Shown here piece by piece: positions 16,332 to 25,051 of a stretch of DNA of 64,000 nucleotides. Within the stretch, counting starts at the first letter, position 1; each line of letters opens with the position of its first letter. The DNA comes from Robinsoniella peoriensis. Lineage in GTDB: Bacteria; Bacillota; Clostridia; Lachnospirales; Lachnospiraceae. A model generated the notes under the pieces. It was not told the DNA's origin and ran no database searches. It saw nothing but the letters and a program-made list of their open reading frames with translations. Both the position numbers and the translations under genes were made by a program. The stretch lies in assembly GCF_042680125.1 (NCBI RefSeq), contig NZ_JBHTNY010000040.1. The stretch is one strand, 5' to 3'.

Positions 16332-17856
16332 AGTACTGTTGGTGGATGATGAGAGTATATATCTGGATTACCTTAGCCAGATTATAGACTGGGACGCTAT
16401 GAAGTGTTCTATTTGCGGATATGCAAAAGACGGAGAAGAAGCGCTTCAGGTTATTCAAAAAGAAATTCCGGATATTATATTTATGGATATCAATATGTCC
16501 AGAATGAATGGACTTGAGGCATGTGAGGCAATCAAATCATGGAGCCTGGAATCAAGAGTAATTATTATGACAGCATATGATGAATTTTCTTTTGCACATC
16601 AGGCGATTAAGCTTAATGTTTTTGATTATCTTTTAAAACCTTTTGACGGAGAAGAACTGCAGGAGGCACTGGGCAAATGTATAGAAGACATTGAGACGTC
16701 AAAGAAAAACAAACAGATGCAGCAGGAGTTATTTTTAAGGGGGATAATAGAATTCCAGCCTGATTTGGATATTATAAATGGAGAAATAGCCCAAACAGGT
16801 TCGCCGTCGCTTGTTACCATGGTAAAAATAAGAAAGGGTTATGCAAATTATAATTTGTCAGTAATCAGGAACCTATTAAATCATTATTTGAACTGCATAG
16901 GAATCGAGAATTATTGCCTGAGAAATGATGGGAGCTGCATTACGCTTGTACATGTAATGAATTCCGGCGAGAGATCTATGGATGAAATAAAAATAAGCTA
17001 TGCGAAGCTTTTGAAAGATGAGGCGGCTTACATGCTGGATTCGGTGGCCATGGGGAATATTGTACCCGGATTGGATCAATTACAGAATTCTTATAAACAG
17101 GCACAGATGGTTTTCGAGAACAGTATCAAGGTAAATGAAAAAATCGCCTGTTTTAGTGACATACAGAATCTAAGCAAAGAAGTTACATTTTACAGCACAC
17201 AGGATGTGAACTTACTTATCAAGTATTTTGAAATGAGAGAATATGCAAAAGTGGATACGATTATAGAAAAAATGTTTGGACTATCGGAAAACCAGATGTT
17301 TTCGTTTCAATATGTGATTTCTATATATCATGCACTTTCAATAGGAGTCCGTTCCTATTTTCATTATAATAAAGAAAATCAGCTTTCGGATTATATGCAG
17401 ACTCAAGAATGTATAATTACGGAATTAAAGGATTGTTTTTCCTGTCATCAGGTAAAAGACATCATTAAAAATTATGTATATGAAATGCTGACAGACTGCA
17501 CTTATATACAGATAAGCAGTAAAAAAGAAATATTGGTTACAAAAATTGAAAAATACTTACAGAGCCATTACAGTGAAGCAAATTTATCTGTTAGTAATAT
17601 AGCAGAAAATTTATTCTTTGAAAACAGTTATATAAGAAGGGTTTTTAAGACGCAGACAGGCAGGACGATCATGCAGAGACTGGAAGAGATACGAATAGAA
17701 AAAGCAAAAGAATTATTACGGGATGATCAATACCGATGCAGTGAGGTTGCAGAGATGACTGGATTCTCAGATCAGTTTTATTTTAGTAAACGTTTTAAAC
17801 TGTTTTGTAATTGTACACCATCAGAGTATCAATCCGGATCTTTGCAAAGAAGGTAA
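16321..17856 (+). CDS. YesN-type response regulator with AraC DNA-binding domain (pair 1)
   Basis: Start taken at the ATG 16321 after AGGGGTGAAG, giving 511 residues. The receiver domain has VDDE at the start, phospho-acceptor D56 in FMDINMSRMNG and the K in LLKPFDG. A long central region of about 270 residues precedes the C-terminal AraC-type double helix-turn-helix (NLSVSNIAENLFFENSYIRR in parts, and VAEMTGFSDQFYFSKRFK). It should activate transport and breakdown genes, most likely the ABC genes at 11183-14388 and the UROD-like gene 35 bases downstream. Confidence 0.92.
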   Translation: MSYKVLLVDDESIYLDYLSQIIDWDAMKCSICGYAKDGEEALQVIQKEIPDIIFMDINMSRMNGLEACEAIKSWSLESRVIIMTAYDEFSFAHQAIKLNVFDYLLKPFDGEELQEALGKCIEDIETSKKNKQMQQELFLRGIIEFQPDLDIINGEIAQTGSPSLVTMVKIRKGYANYNLSVIRNLLNHYLNCIGIENYCLRNDGSCITLVHVMNSGERSMDEIKISYAKLLKDEAAYMLDSVAMGNIVPGLDQLQNSYKQAQMVFENSIKVNEKIACFSDIQNLSKEVTFYSTQDVNLLIKYFEMREYAKVDTIIEKMFGLSENQMFSFQYVISIYHALSIGVRSYFHYNKENQLSDYMQTQECIITELKDCFSCHQVKDIIKNYVYEMLTDCTYIQISSKKEILVTKIEKYLQSHYSEANLSVSNIAENLFFENSYIRRVFKTQTGRTIMQRLEEIRIEKAKELLRDDQYRCSEVAEMTGFSDQFYFSKRFKLFCNCTPSEYQSGSLQRR

Positions 17857-17891
17857 ACAAAATAAAATGTAGACAAACGGAGGAGTAAAAT

Positions 17892-18965
17892 ATGTTATAT
17901 TGTAATAATTGGGATAAGATAATGGTGCGATATAAAGAGTATTGGGCATTAGAAAATCATGACCGTCCGATCTTAAGCATCCGGGCACCGAAGAAGGATG
18001 CCCAAAGCAGAGCAGAGTGTTTTCCTGGTTCTTTAAAGGAACAATGGATGGATACTGAGTATATGATAAAAAGCAATAACCGGGAAATGCAGAACACCTA
18101 TTACGGAGGGGAGGCATTTCCAGCATTGAATCCAAACCTTGGACCGGATTATTTTGCTGCTTGTTATGGAACAGAGCTTGCATTTGGCGCGGATACCAGC
18201 TGGTCTATTCCTTTTTTAAGTGATGACGATGTAGAGGAATATCAGGGATTTCTTCTCCAGACCCAGAATGAGTATTACCGTAAAATGATAGAAATGACGA
18301 AAGCAGCGGTAGAAGATGGAAAAGATAAATATTTGGTTGGCATAACAGATATTCATCCTGGGCTGGATGGATTAGTATCCATGCGGGGGCCTCAGGAACT
18401 CTGCATGGATACACTGGATAATCCGGAGTTTATTAAAAAAGGAGCTATGGATCTGCTGGACGGTTTCAAATTCATCTATGACGAGCTGTATGCACTGACG
18501 ACAGCATGTCAGAAGGGCAGTACTAATTGGATGGGGATCTGGCATGAGGGCAGATGGTATCCAACCTGCTGCGATTTTTCCTGTATGATATCAGAACAAA
18601 TGTATGAAGAACTGGTGGTGGAAGAACTGGAAGAAGAACTGAAATTCTTAGATGCCAGCATCTATCATCTGGATGGACCGGATGCGCTGAAGCATTTAGA
18701 CCGCTTATTGAAAATAGATCATTTAAAGGGGATCCAATGGGTGTATGGTGCAGGACAGCCTACGGCTTCTCACTGGATTGAAGTATTGAAAAAGATTCAG
18801 GATGCAGGTAAAATGATTCAGATTGAGGTAAGGGCAGAAGAGCTGGAAGTGATGCTTGAAAATCTGCGCCCGGAAGGTGTGATGTATACGATAAATGCAA
18901 AATCACAGGAGGATGCAGAAGACTTGTTAAGAATAGCTTCTGTCTATAAGAAAAAGGTTTTCTAA
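17892..18965 (+). CDS. Uroporphyrinogen decarboxylase-fold (UROD/MtaA-like) protein
   Basis: 357 residues. The overall pattern (N-terminal RYKEYWALENHDRPIL, central DIHPGLDGLVSMRGPQEL, and HLDGPDALKHLDRLL near the C-terminus) resembles the UROD superfamily proteins that databases often label as trimethylamine corrinoid protein 2. True UROD makes coproporphyrinogen and true MtaA/MtbA-type enzymes move methyl groups from corrinoids, but no corrinoid protein or haem gene is nearby. In gut Clostridia such genes often sit beside sugar ABC transporters, as here after pair 1. The real reaction is unknown. A strong GGAGG site precedes the ATG. Confidence 0.7.
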   Translation: MLYCNNWDKIMVRYKEYWALENHDRPILSIRAPKKDAQSRAECFPGSLKEQWMDTEYMIKSNNREMQNTYYGGEAFPALNPNLGPDYFAACYGTELAFGADTSWSIPFLSDDDVEEYQGFLLQTQNEYYRKMIEMTKAAVEDGKDKYLVGITDIHPGLDGLVSMRGPQELCMDTLDNPEFIKKGAMDLLDGFKFIYDELYALTTACQKGSTNWMGIWHEGRWYPTCCDFSCMISEQMYEELVVEELEEELKFLDASIYHLDGPDALKHLDRLLKIDHLKGIQWVYGAGQPTASHWIEVLKKIQDAGKMIQIEVRAEELEVMLENLRPEGVMYTINAKSQEDAEDLLRIASVYKKKVF

Positions 18966-19125
18966 CCCTTTAAAGAGTAGAAATAAATGCTGCTTTGCAA
19001 TAGAAAATATAAAAATAAATATTCATGAATAGACATAGCCTTCCGAATGCATTAAAATAAAAGCAAATGTTACTTCAAAAGAGGCTGACGATTACGTGAA
19101 CCTGTAATTAGGTGAGGGAGGCTTT

Positions 19126-19893
19126 ATGACAAATAAAGAAATTATGGAAATTGCTATGCAGCAATCAGCATTCGATCTGAATTGCAGTGTGGAGGATTTT
19201 AAGCAAGGTGAAAATAAAGTTGTTATATCAAAGGCAAATGACCAGGCAAGGCGTTATCTGGAGCTGCCTTTTTTCTGCAATCTGGTTTCTTATGGAAACA
19301 ATATTGTGGCTTCTGTTGATCCCGGAGTGAAAGAGTTTGTTGCTGGTTACGTAAATAGTTTCCAGGTGGAACACTGCTTTGAAACGCCGGATATTCATGT
19401 GCTGTCAAAGGAATTTGAAAAATATGATAAGTCCATATGTTTTATGGCGGAATATTTTTTGCCGGACGTAACACAGGTAAGCCCACAGCCCTGTAATTAT
19501 GAAATTCGAATTCTGGAATCAAAAGATTTCGCAGAACTCTATACCGAAGAATGGAGCAATGCCCTTTGCGAGAAAAGAAAACACCTGGATGTGCTGGCTG
19601 CGGCAGCTTTTGACGAAGGTAAAATGATTGGAATGGCGGGCTGTTCTGCAGACTGCGATACGATGTGGCAGATCGGCATTGATGTTTTGCAGGGATATCG
19701 TAAAGGAGGTATTGCATCGGCACTGACCAGCAGGCTGGCAATCGAGGTATTAAACCGTGGCAAGGTACCGTTTTATTGTGCGGCATGGTCTAATATCGGT
19801 TCCGTCCGCAATGCAGTCAGAAGTGGATTCCGACCCGCATGGGTGGAAATGACAGCGATTGATAAGAAAAAGGTGGAGAAAATGATTAAGTGA
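19126..19893 (+). CDS. GNAT-family N-acetyltransferase
   Basis: 255 residues. The acetyl-CoA pyrophosphate loop is visible as GYRKGGIASAL (about 189-199), with the preceding strand MWQIGIDVL and the following SAWSNIGSVRNAVRSGF-like region (here AAWSNIGSVRNAVRSGF), the usual C-terminal GNAT layout. The first 125 residues are less conserved and may be a second, degenerate GNAT-like or substrate-binding half. A GAGGGAGG site lies just before the ATG. Its substrate is not predictable. It stands alone, 160 bases after the UROD-like gene and 62 bases before the AlkD-like gene. Confidence 0.82.
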   Translation: MTNKEIMEIAMQQSAFDLNCSVEDFKQGENKVVISKANDQARRYLELPFFCNLVSYGNNIVASVDPGVKEFVAGYVNSFQVEHCFETPDIHVLSKEFEKYDKSICFMAEYFLPDVTQVSPQPCNYEIRILESKDFAELYTEEWSNALCEKRKHLDVLAAAAFDEGKMIGMAGCSADCDTMWQIGIDVLQGYRKGGIASALTSRLAIEVLNRGKVPFYCAAWSNIGSVRNAVRSGFRPAWVEMTAIDKKKVEKMIK

Positions 19894-19955
19894 CAGCAGA
19901 TACCATTCGAAGTAAGTGGAAATGCGAGTAGAGCTGATAAGAGAGGGCAGGTTAC

Positions 19956-20657
19956 ATGAGCAGGGAATTTAAAGAAATCATGAAGCAGTTATCCGAAATG
20001 GGGGATGACAAAAGAAAAAAATACAATAAAAAACTGGGGGCTGATGATAATCAATTTGGTATTGCCATGGGGAAACTGCGTGCTTTGGCAAAGCAGATTA
20101 AAACAAACCATACCCTGGCGCTGGAATTATGGGAGAGCAGAAATTATGATGCCATGGTCCTGGCCGCAATGCTGTTTGACAGTAAGCTGCTGCGGGAACA
20201 GGATTTTGAAGAATTAATAAAGGATGCATATACTTCTAATCTGGTTGATGAGCTCATATTCCGTGCTTTATCATTGAGCAGTTATGCGAAACAATATTTG
20301 AAAAAATGGGCGAAAATAGACGATGATCGAATTGGACAGGGAGGTTGGGATCTGGCGGTTGCACTTTTAATAAAGGGCGAATTGCCGGATGACGAAATCG
20401 AGGAATTACTGGTATATATAGAAGAACATCTGGCAGGTGCACCTGCTGCAAAGCAGTGGGCGATGAACCGTTTCCTGTGCGAAGCCGGAATCCGTGATGA
20501 CAAGTATACAGACCGGTGTATTGCAATGGGAGAAAAACTTGGGATTTATAAGGAATTAAAAGTAGCAAAAGGCTGTACTTCGGCCTATGCGCCGGAGTGG
20601 ATACAAAAAGGTATAGAGAACCGAAGAAAAGCCAATAATAGAAAGAACAATCATTGA
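19956..20657 (+). CDS. AlkD-like DNA alkylation repair protein
   Basis: 233 residues, all helical. The segment GIAMGKLRALAKQIKTNHTL at about 27-46 and the following LALELWESRNYDAMVLAAML pattern are those of AlkD-type HEAT-repeat glycosylases (PF08713). The region DRIGQGGWDLAVALLI resembles the WDLVD-like central strip of AlkD, where the conserved residues contact the lesion. The Trp at 127 or nearby and the Asp of GGWD are candidate active-site residues. The ribosome site GAGAGGGCAGG precedes the ATG. Probably transcribed with the small gene that follows. Not closely similar to the other family member at 10197. Confidence 0.85.
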   Translation: MSREFKEIMKQLSEMGDDKRKKYNKKLGADDNQFGIAMGKLRALAKQIKTNHTLALELWESRNYDAMVLAAMLFDSKLLREQDFEELIKDAYTSNLVDELIFRALSLSSYAKQYLKKWAKIDDDRIGQGGWDLAVALLIKGELPDDEIEELLVYIEEHLAGAPAAKQWAMNRFLCEAGIRDDKYTDRCIAMGEKLGIYKELKVAKGCTSAYAPEWIQKGIENRRKANNRKNNH

Positions 20658-20674
20658 TAGAAAGAGGAAGAACA

Positions 20675-20932
20675 GTGAGCGAAATGGAAAATGAATCTCA
20701 AAAACAGGGGCAAAACCGCTTTTTAGAATTTATTATGGAGCGGGTGGCACCCGGCAGTGAAGAAGAGGCGAAAGGTCTTCTTACTGACAGTTTCTACAGA
20801 ATGGATCAGGGTAAACTGACGAAAGAATACCTGGATGAATTTATGCCAAAGCTGTTATTGTTGTTAAAAGAAGAATATATTGAAGAAGTAACACGTGTTA
20901 TGGTTGACTTTAATTCCAGAAATGTAAATTAG
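20675..20932 (+). CDS. Small acidic protein of unknown function
   Basis: The AGAGGAAG site at 20662-20670 points to a GTG start at 20675, giving 85 residues (an ATG at 20684 is possible). The protein is helical and acidic, with MERVAPGSEEEAKGLL and DEFMPKLLLLLKEEYIEEV segments that look like two or three amphipathic helices. No family recognised. It begins 17 bases after the AlkD-like gene and is closed by a strong terminator, so the two are likely one transcript. Confidence 0.65.
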   Translation: MSEMENESQKQGQNRFLEFIMERVAPGSEEEAKGLLTDSFYRMDQGKLTKEYLDEFMPKLLLLLKEEYIEEVTRVMVDFNSRNVN

Positions 20933-20945
20933 TGTTTCACTTGAG

Positions 20946-21000
20946 AAATCCCGTAAGCAGGCAGTGTCCTTGTCTTTCTGTCTGCTTACGGGATTTTTAT
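20946..21000. terminator. Strong, probably bidirectional terminator
   Basis: Perfect 15-base arms, AAATCCCGTAAGCAG (20946-20960) and CTGCTTACGGGATTT (20982-20996), followed by TTTATTTT on the plus strand. The A-run on the left lets it also serve treR, which ends at 20997 from the other side. Confidence 0.85.
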
Positions 21001-21719
21001 TTTCTGGTTGCCGTATCCTGAAAGCAGAAATAATCAGGCCGGTGGCGGGATTGGGTAAATTCGAACATGACACCATCATCATTGTAAGTCTGACTGCTGA
21101 TTACGGCCATACAGTTATATCCATTTAATTCCATATATTTTTCATCAATCTCAGTTACCCGCTCTACCGTCATAGTACGTTTACTGGTGACTATGGAGAT
21201 ATTTAGGATCTGCTCCAGATAGTCGTAAATGGAGTTTTGGGCTATATCAGCTGTAAGTCCTGTTACAACACTTTTCAGAAAATAATTGTGATCGATGATC
21301 AGGGCTTTTTGGTCCAGATAACGAAGCCTCTGAATATAATACAGCTCACTTCCTATCGGAAATCCGGTACGTTTTTCGATTTTTTCGTCACTGACCAGAT
21401 CATCTACAAAACACAATACTTGTGTTTTTGCTGTCCTGTGATTGCGAAGTGCAGATTCTTTAAAAGATTCAATCCCCGCCAAAGTGAAGGAATTCTGTTC
21501 CACAGGTTTGAAGATATTGCGGACACCTTTGCCATGCAGCGTCTGGACATAGCCCTCTGTAACAAGGCTGCTGACTGCTCTGCGTATTGTATTGCGGGAA
21601 CAGTTATAAGTGGTTACCATGGTATTTTCCGATGGAAGCAGTTCTTGGAATGCAAATTCCCCGGATTCTATTTTTCGTTTAATATCCTGATAAATGATGT
21701 CGTATTTTGCTTTTGGCAT
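20997..21719 (-). CDS. treR: GntR-family trehalose operon repressor (TreR type)
   Basis: 240 residues. A winged helix-turn-helix fills residues 1-65 (YDIIYQDIKRKIESGEF, LPSENTMVTTYNCSRNTIRR, YVQTLHGKG), followed by a UTRA effector domain with the ELYYIQRLRYLDQKALIIDHNYF-like strand region and a FEFTQSRHRPDYF-like end. TreR proteins release DNA on binding trehalose-6-phosphate. It is divergent from the trehalose PTS and phosphotrehalase genes; the same 16-base palindrome type is found at its own promoter and twice at the treP promoter, supporting the assignment and autoregulation. Confidence 0.9.
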   Translation of the reverse strand: MPKAKYDIIYQDIKRKIESGEFAFQELLPSENTMVTTYNCSRNTIRRAVSSLVTEGYVQTLHGKGVRNIFKPVEQNSFTLAGIESFKESALRNHRTAKTQVLCFVDDLVSDEKIEKRTGFPIGSELYYIQRLRYLDQKALIIDHNYFLKSVVTGLTADIAQNSIYDYLEQILNISIVTSKRTMTVERVTEIDEKYMELNGYNCMAVISSQTYNDDGVMFEFTQSRHRPDYFCFQDTATRK

Positions 21720-21736
21720 ATTAACACCCTTTCTAT

Positions 21737-21787
21737 TCTTGTTTAAACATCTTTATACTATTATAAATCGGGTCAGGAGAATGTCAA
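21737..21787 (-). promoter_or_regulatory. treR promoter with TreR-type operator
   Basis: Minus strand: TTGACA (21787-21782), 16 bases, TATAAT (21765-21760). Just downstream, AGATGTTTAAACAAGA (21752-21737) is close to the palindromes at the treP promoter and would cover the transcription start. The -35 box overlaps the stop codon of a transposase remnant. Confidence 0.75.
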
Positions 21788-21948
21788 GGAAAAAACTCAT
21801 CCATTTTCAAAATCATCTTGTTATCATCGTATCCGCGGTTGCTGGAGAAGGCTGTCTTACCAAAGAGTGCTGCACTCGGCTCCATTGCATCGAATGAGAT
21901 GGTATTTGCGTATTTATAATCCTTCTCAGAAGAATAAAGTAATTGACA
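21784..21948 (-). pseudogene. Transposase remnant (IS4-like DDE fragment)
   Basis: A minus-strand frame of about 54 codons ending at a TGA (21784-21786) encodes a fragment with TISFDAMEP, ALFGKTAFSSNRGYDDNKM and a final KMDEFFP. The segment around NRGYDDNKM resembles the second-Asp region of IS4-type DDE transposases, where D/N-RGYD is typical. No start, no remaining catalytic domain and no terminal repeats were found, so this is a scrap left by deletion. Its last codons overlap the -35 box of treR. Family assignment is tentative. Confidence 0.45.
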
Positions 21949-22217
21949 GCAAACAGATAATTTGCTATTATTTTTGTAAGATATTGGTTTCGTGCAAAAG
22001 TTTATCTATTTTGGCTGCATTCATTAATTCGTATTAATAATTTAAGATTTAACTTTTGATTTCAGATTCAATTCTAAGCTTTATATCAAAGCAAAATTCA
22101 CTTATAAAACAATATAAAAGGAAAACCATTATCTGTAATGCCGGAGCGTTTCTGTTTAATTGCGCCCTGTATTTGAAATAGGTAAATTCTGCATAAGTAA
22201 ATAGAAAGAGAGGTTGT

Positions 22218-22909
22218 ATGCAGGAAGAGAAACAAAAGCAGAATAGTGCCAATCAAATTGAAGACTCGGCAATGAAAACGATGGTTCGTTTTTTTGCAGA
22301 TGAGATGCTTCCCTATTTGGGAATCCAGGGCAAGGTGAAACGGATTGCTCCAACAGAAGAAATTCATATGGAAATAAAAAGGCTGTATGAGGATATGAAT
22401 CTGGTAATGGAAGATGGAACCTGGAAACATTTTGAGTTTCAGTCAACAAATGGCACAGGCCTATTTCACGGGAGGATTTGGTCTCTCTGGTATTAACACC
22501 GCTGATGCAGGGAAAAATACCCATCAAAGACCGCATAAAAAACGCTTTTCAGATATTGGAAAAAGAGAGGTGCATGAAGGATGAAGAATCACAAAAAATC
22601 CAGGCTGTAATTTATGCATTGGCTGAGAAATTTTTGAAGAATGAAGAAATGGATGAAATAAAGGGGGTGATAAATATGACAAGGTTAGGACAGATGTTAG
22701 TAAATGATGGTATAGCGCAGGGCTTAACCCAGGGAATGTCTCAGGGAAAGGCAGAAGCCGTTCTGGAAATTTTAAATATTAAGGGAATGATATCAGATGA
22801 TTTAAAGCAAAGAATTGTCACAGAAAAAGATGTGGATGTACTGACGAAGTGGATTAGAATAGCGATGGTTTCAAATACCGCTGAGGAGTTTCAGAAGCAG
22901 ATGCAGTAA
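22218..22909 (+). pseudogene. Broken Rpn-family (PD-(D/E)XK recombination-promoting nuclease) gene
   Basis: Two overlapping frames hold the two ends of one protein. The first (22218-22496, 92 codons) has the nuclease core with EDMNLVMEDGTWKHFEFQS, which fits the D-x(n)-E-x-Q pattern of the family, then goes out of register after FEFQSTN. The second (22478-22909) carries the C-terminal part with PLMQGKIPIKDRIKNAFQ and the QGLTQGMSQGKAEAVLEIL tail typical of Lachnospiraceae Rpn proteins. The middle of the nuclease domain, about 80-100 residues, is missing, so an internal deletion with frameshift has destroyed the gene. Rpn proteins are mobile-element-like nucleases that promote RecA-independent recombination. 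Confidence 0.75.
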
Positions 22910-23031
22910 TGGGAAACTATGCTGAATGAATGGGTGCAAATTTTTGCAGAAAAATGGAAGAGGTATCCTTTTTGTGATTTTTTAATTTTCTCAGACAGGT
23001 AAATGAAGCAGGAAAACTTTTTTTAAAAGTG

Positions 23032-23078
23032 TTGACATGTTTAAACAAGTTTGCTATACTGTACTTGTTCAAACAAGT
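23032..23078 (+). promoter_or_regulatory. treP promoter with two TreR-type operators
   Basis: TTGACA (23032-23037), 17 bases, TATACT (23055-23060). Operator 1, ACATGTTTAAACAAGT (23035-23050), fills the spacer; operator 2, ACTTGTTCAAACAAGT (23063-23078), covers the start site. Both are near-perfect palindromes of the same type as the site before treR. Spacing between operator centres is 28 bases. Confidence 0.85.
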
Positions 23079-23105
23079 TATTTTATATGGATTGGGAGGT
23101 TAGAA

Positions 23106-25037
23106 ATGGCAAATTATACGGATGATGTTAAAAAATTATTGGAGCTTATCGGGGGAAGAGATAACATCCAGGCAGTTTCACACTGCATGACCAGAATGCG
23201 CTTTGTGCTGATAGACCAGGAGAAGGCAGATGAAAAGCAAATCGAAAAAATTCCCAGTGTAAAAGGTACATTTACCCAGGCGGGGCAGTATCAGGTCATT
23301 ATAGGAAATGATGTGTCCGGTTTTTATAATGAATTTACCAAATATGCAGGAATAGAAGGCGTCAGTAAAGACCAGGTGAAACAGGAAGCAAAGAAAAAGC
23401 AGAATCCGCTGCAAAAAGGAGTATCAAATCTGGCTGAAATTTTTGCGCCGCTGATACCTGCAATTATTGTAGGCGGTTTAATTCTCGGATTCCGTAATAT
23501 TATTGGTGATGTTAAATTTCTGGAAGGCGGGACCAAGACACTGACCGATGTTTCCGTGTTCTGGAGCGGGATATACAGTTTTCTCTGGCTGATTGGAGAA
23601 GCGGTATTTCATTTTCTTCCGGTTGGAATCGTATGGTCTGTCACGAAAAAAATGGGAACTACGCAGATTCTTGGTATTGTGCTGGGAATTACGTTGGTCT
23701 CTCCGCAGCTGCTCAATGCCTACGAGGTAGGGCAGGCGGCAATGAAGTACTGGGATTTTGGCTTCTTTCAAATGCAGATGGCGGGATATCAGGGACAGGT
23801 TATTCCTGCGATACTTGCCGGATTTACCCTGGTATATCTGGAGCGGTTTTTTAAGAAAATCACACCTGCGGCTATCAGCATGATTGTGGTTCCGTTTATG
23901 TCATTGCTGCTTTCCGTTATCGTTGCCCATGGTATTTTAGGTCCGATTGGATGGCAGCTGGGTTCCTGGATTTCGGCAGGCGTTTATGCAGGGCTTACTT
24001 CAAGCTTCCGGGGATTGTTTGGAGCATTCTTTGGATTTATTTATGCACCTTTAGTAATTACGGGGCTGCATCATATGACCAATGCAATAGATTTACAGCT
24101 GATTGCGGATTACCAGGGCACAATTCTGTGGCCTATGATAGCCCTTTCCAATATTGCACAGGGCTCCGCCGTTTTAGCTATGATTGTATTACAGAAGAAG
24201 AATGAACGTGCTCAGCAGGTAGCAATACCGGCATGCATTTCCTGTTACTTAGGTGTTACCGAGCCGGCAATATTCGGTGTCAATTTAAAAGCAGGTTTTC
24301 CGTTTATCAGCGGAATGATCGGTTCCGGTATAGCAGGCGCACTGGCGGTAAGTACCGGGGTAATGGCTAATGCAGTAGGCGTTGGAGGTATCCCCGGCAT
24401 TCTTTCCATTAAAACAGAGTTTATGGCGGTGTTTGCCATTTGTATGCTGATCGTACTGGTAGTACCATTTGTTCTGACATGGATTATGGGGAAAAAGAAA
24501 CTTACTTTACAGGAGAGAGGGATCGCGGCAGCAGAGGCGGATACAGCTAAAGAAGTGGAGGCCGCTGCTCCTTCCAAAAAAGAACAGGTTCTGATGTCTG
24601 TTTTAACCGGTAAAATTATTCCGATTGAGGAAGTACCGGATGATGTGTTTTCACAGAAAATTATGGGAGAAGGTATTGGAATAGAACCGGAGAGCGAGAC
24701 AGTAGTTGCACCTGCGGACGGATCCGTAAGTGTTGTAATGGAAGATTCCGGACATGCCTGCGGTCTTGTACTGGAAAATGGAATGGAGATCCTGATTCAT
24801 GTAGGGATTGATACTGTAGATATGAATGGAGAAGGATTTGAACTCTTTGTAAAAGAAGGAGATACCGTTCGCTGCGGCGATCCATTGATTCGCTTCTCAA
24901 AAGAGAAAATTAAAAAAGCCGGTCATCCGGCAACTACGGTATTTATTGTAACCGATGAAGGGAATGCATCTAATATACGCTTCCTGTCTAACTTGCAGGC
25001 AGAAGCAGGAGAAACTGTTATTGCGGCATATGAATAG
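23106..25037 (+). CDS. treP: Trehalose-specific PTS enzyme IIBCA
   Basis: The frame opens earlier, but the GGGAGG site selects the ATG at 23106, giving 643 residues. Order is IIB-IIC-IIA. The IIB phospho-cysteine is C27 in SHCMTRMRF. The IIC part spans about 105-460 with ten or so hydrophobic segments and the family sequence TGLHHMTNAID. A linker leads to the glucose-type IIA domain with VVAPADGSV and the phospho-histidine H565 in LIHVGIDTV. It imports trehalose as trehalose-6-phosphate. Many trehalose permeases lack the IIA domain and borrow it from the glucose system; this one carries its own. TreR operators precede it and treC follows 14 bases later. Confidence 0.92.
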   Translation: MANYTDDVKKLLELIGGRDNIQAVSHCMTRMRFVLIDQEKADEKQIEKIPSVKGTFTQAGQYQVIIGNDVSGFYNEFTKYAGIEGVSKDQVKQEAKKKQNPLQKGVSNLAEIFAPLIPAIIVGGLILGFRNIIGDVKFLEGGTKTLTDVSVFWSGIYSFLWLIGEAVFHFLPVGIVWSVTKKMGTTQILGIVLGITLVSPQLLNAYEVGQAAMKYWDFGFFQMQMAGYQGQVIPAILAGFTLVYLERFFKKITPAAISMIVVPFMSLLLSVIVAHGILGPIGWQLGSWISAGVYAGLTSSFRGLFGAFFGFIYAPLVITGLHHMTNAIDLQLIADYQGTILWPMIALSNIAQGSAVLAMIVLQKKNERAQQVAIPACISCYLGVTEPAIFGVNLKAGFPFISGMIGSGIAGALAVSTGVMANAVGVGGIPGILSIKTEFMAVFAICMLIVLVVPFVLTWIMGKKKLTLQERGIAAAEADTAKEVEAAAPSKKEQVLMSVLTGKIIPIEEVPDDVFSQKIMGEGIGIEPESETVVAPADGSVSVVMEDSGHACGLVLENGMEILIHVGIDTVDMNGEGFELFVKEGDTVRCGDPLIRFSKEKIKKAGHPATTVFIVTDEGNASNIRFLSNLQAEAGETVIAAYE

Positions 25038-25051
25038 AGGAGGATGGCACC

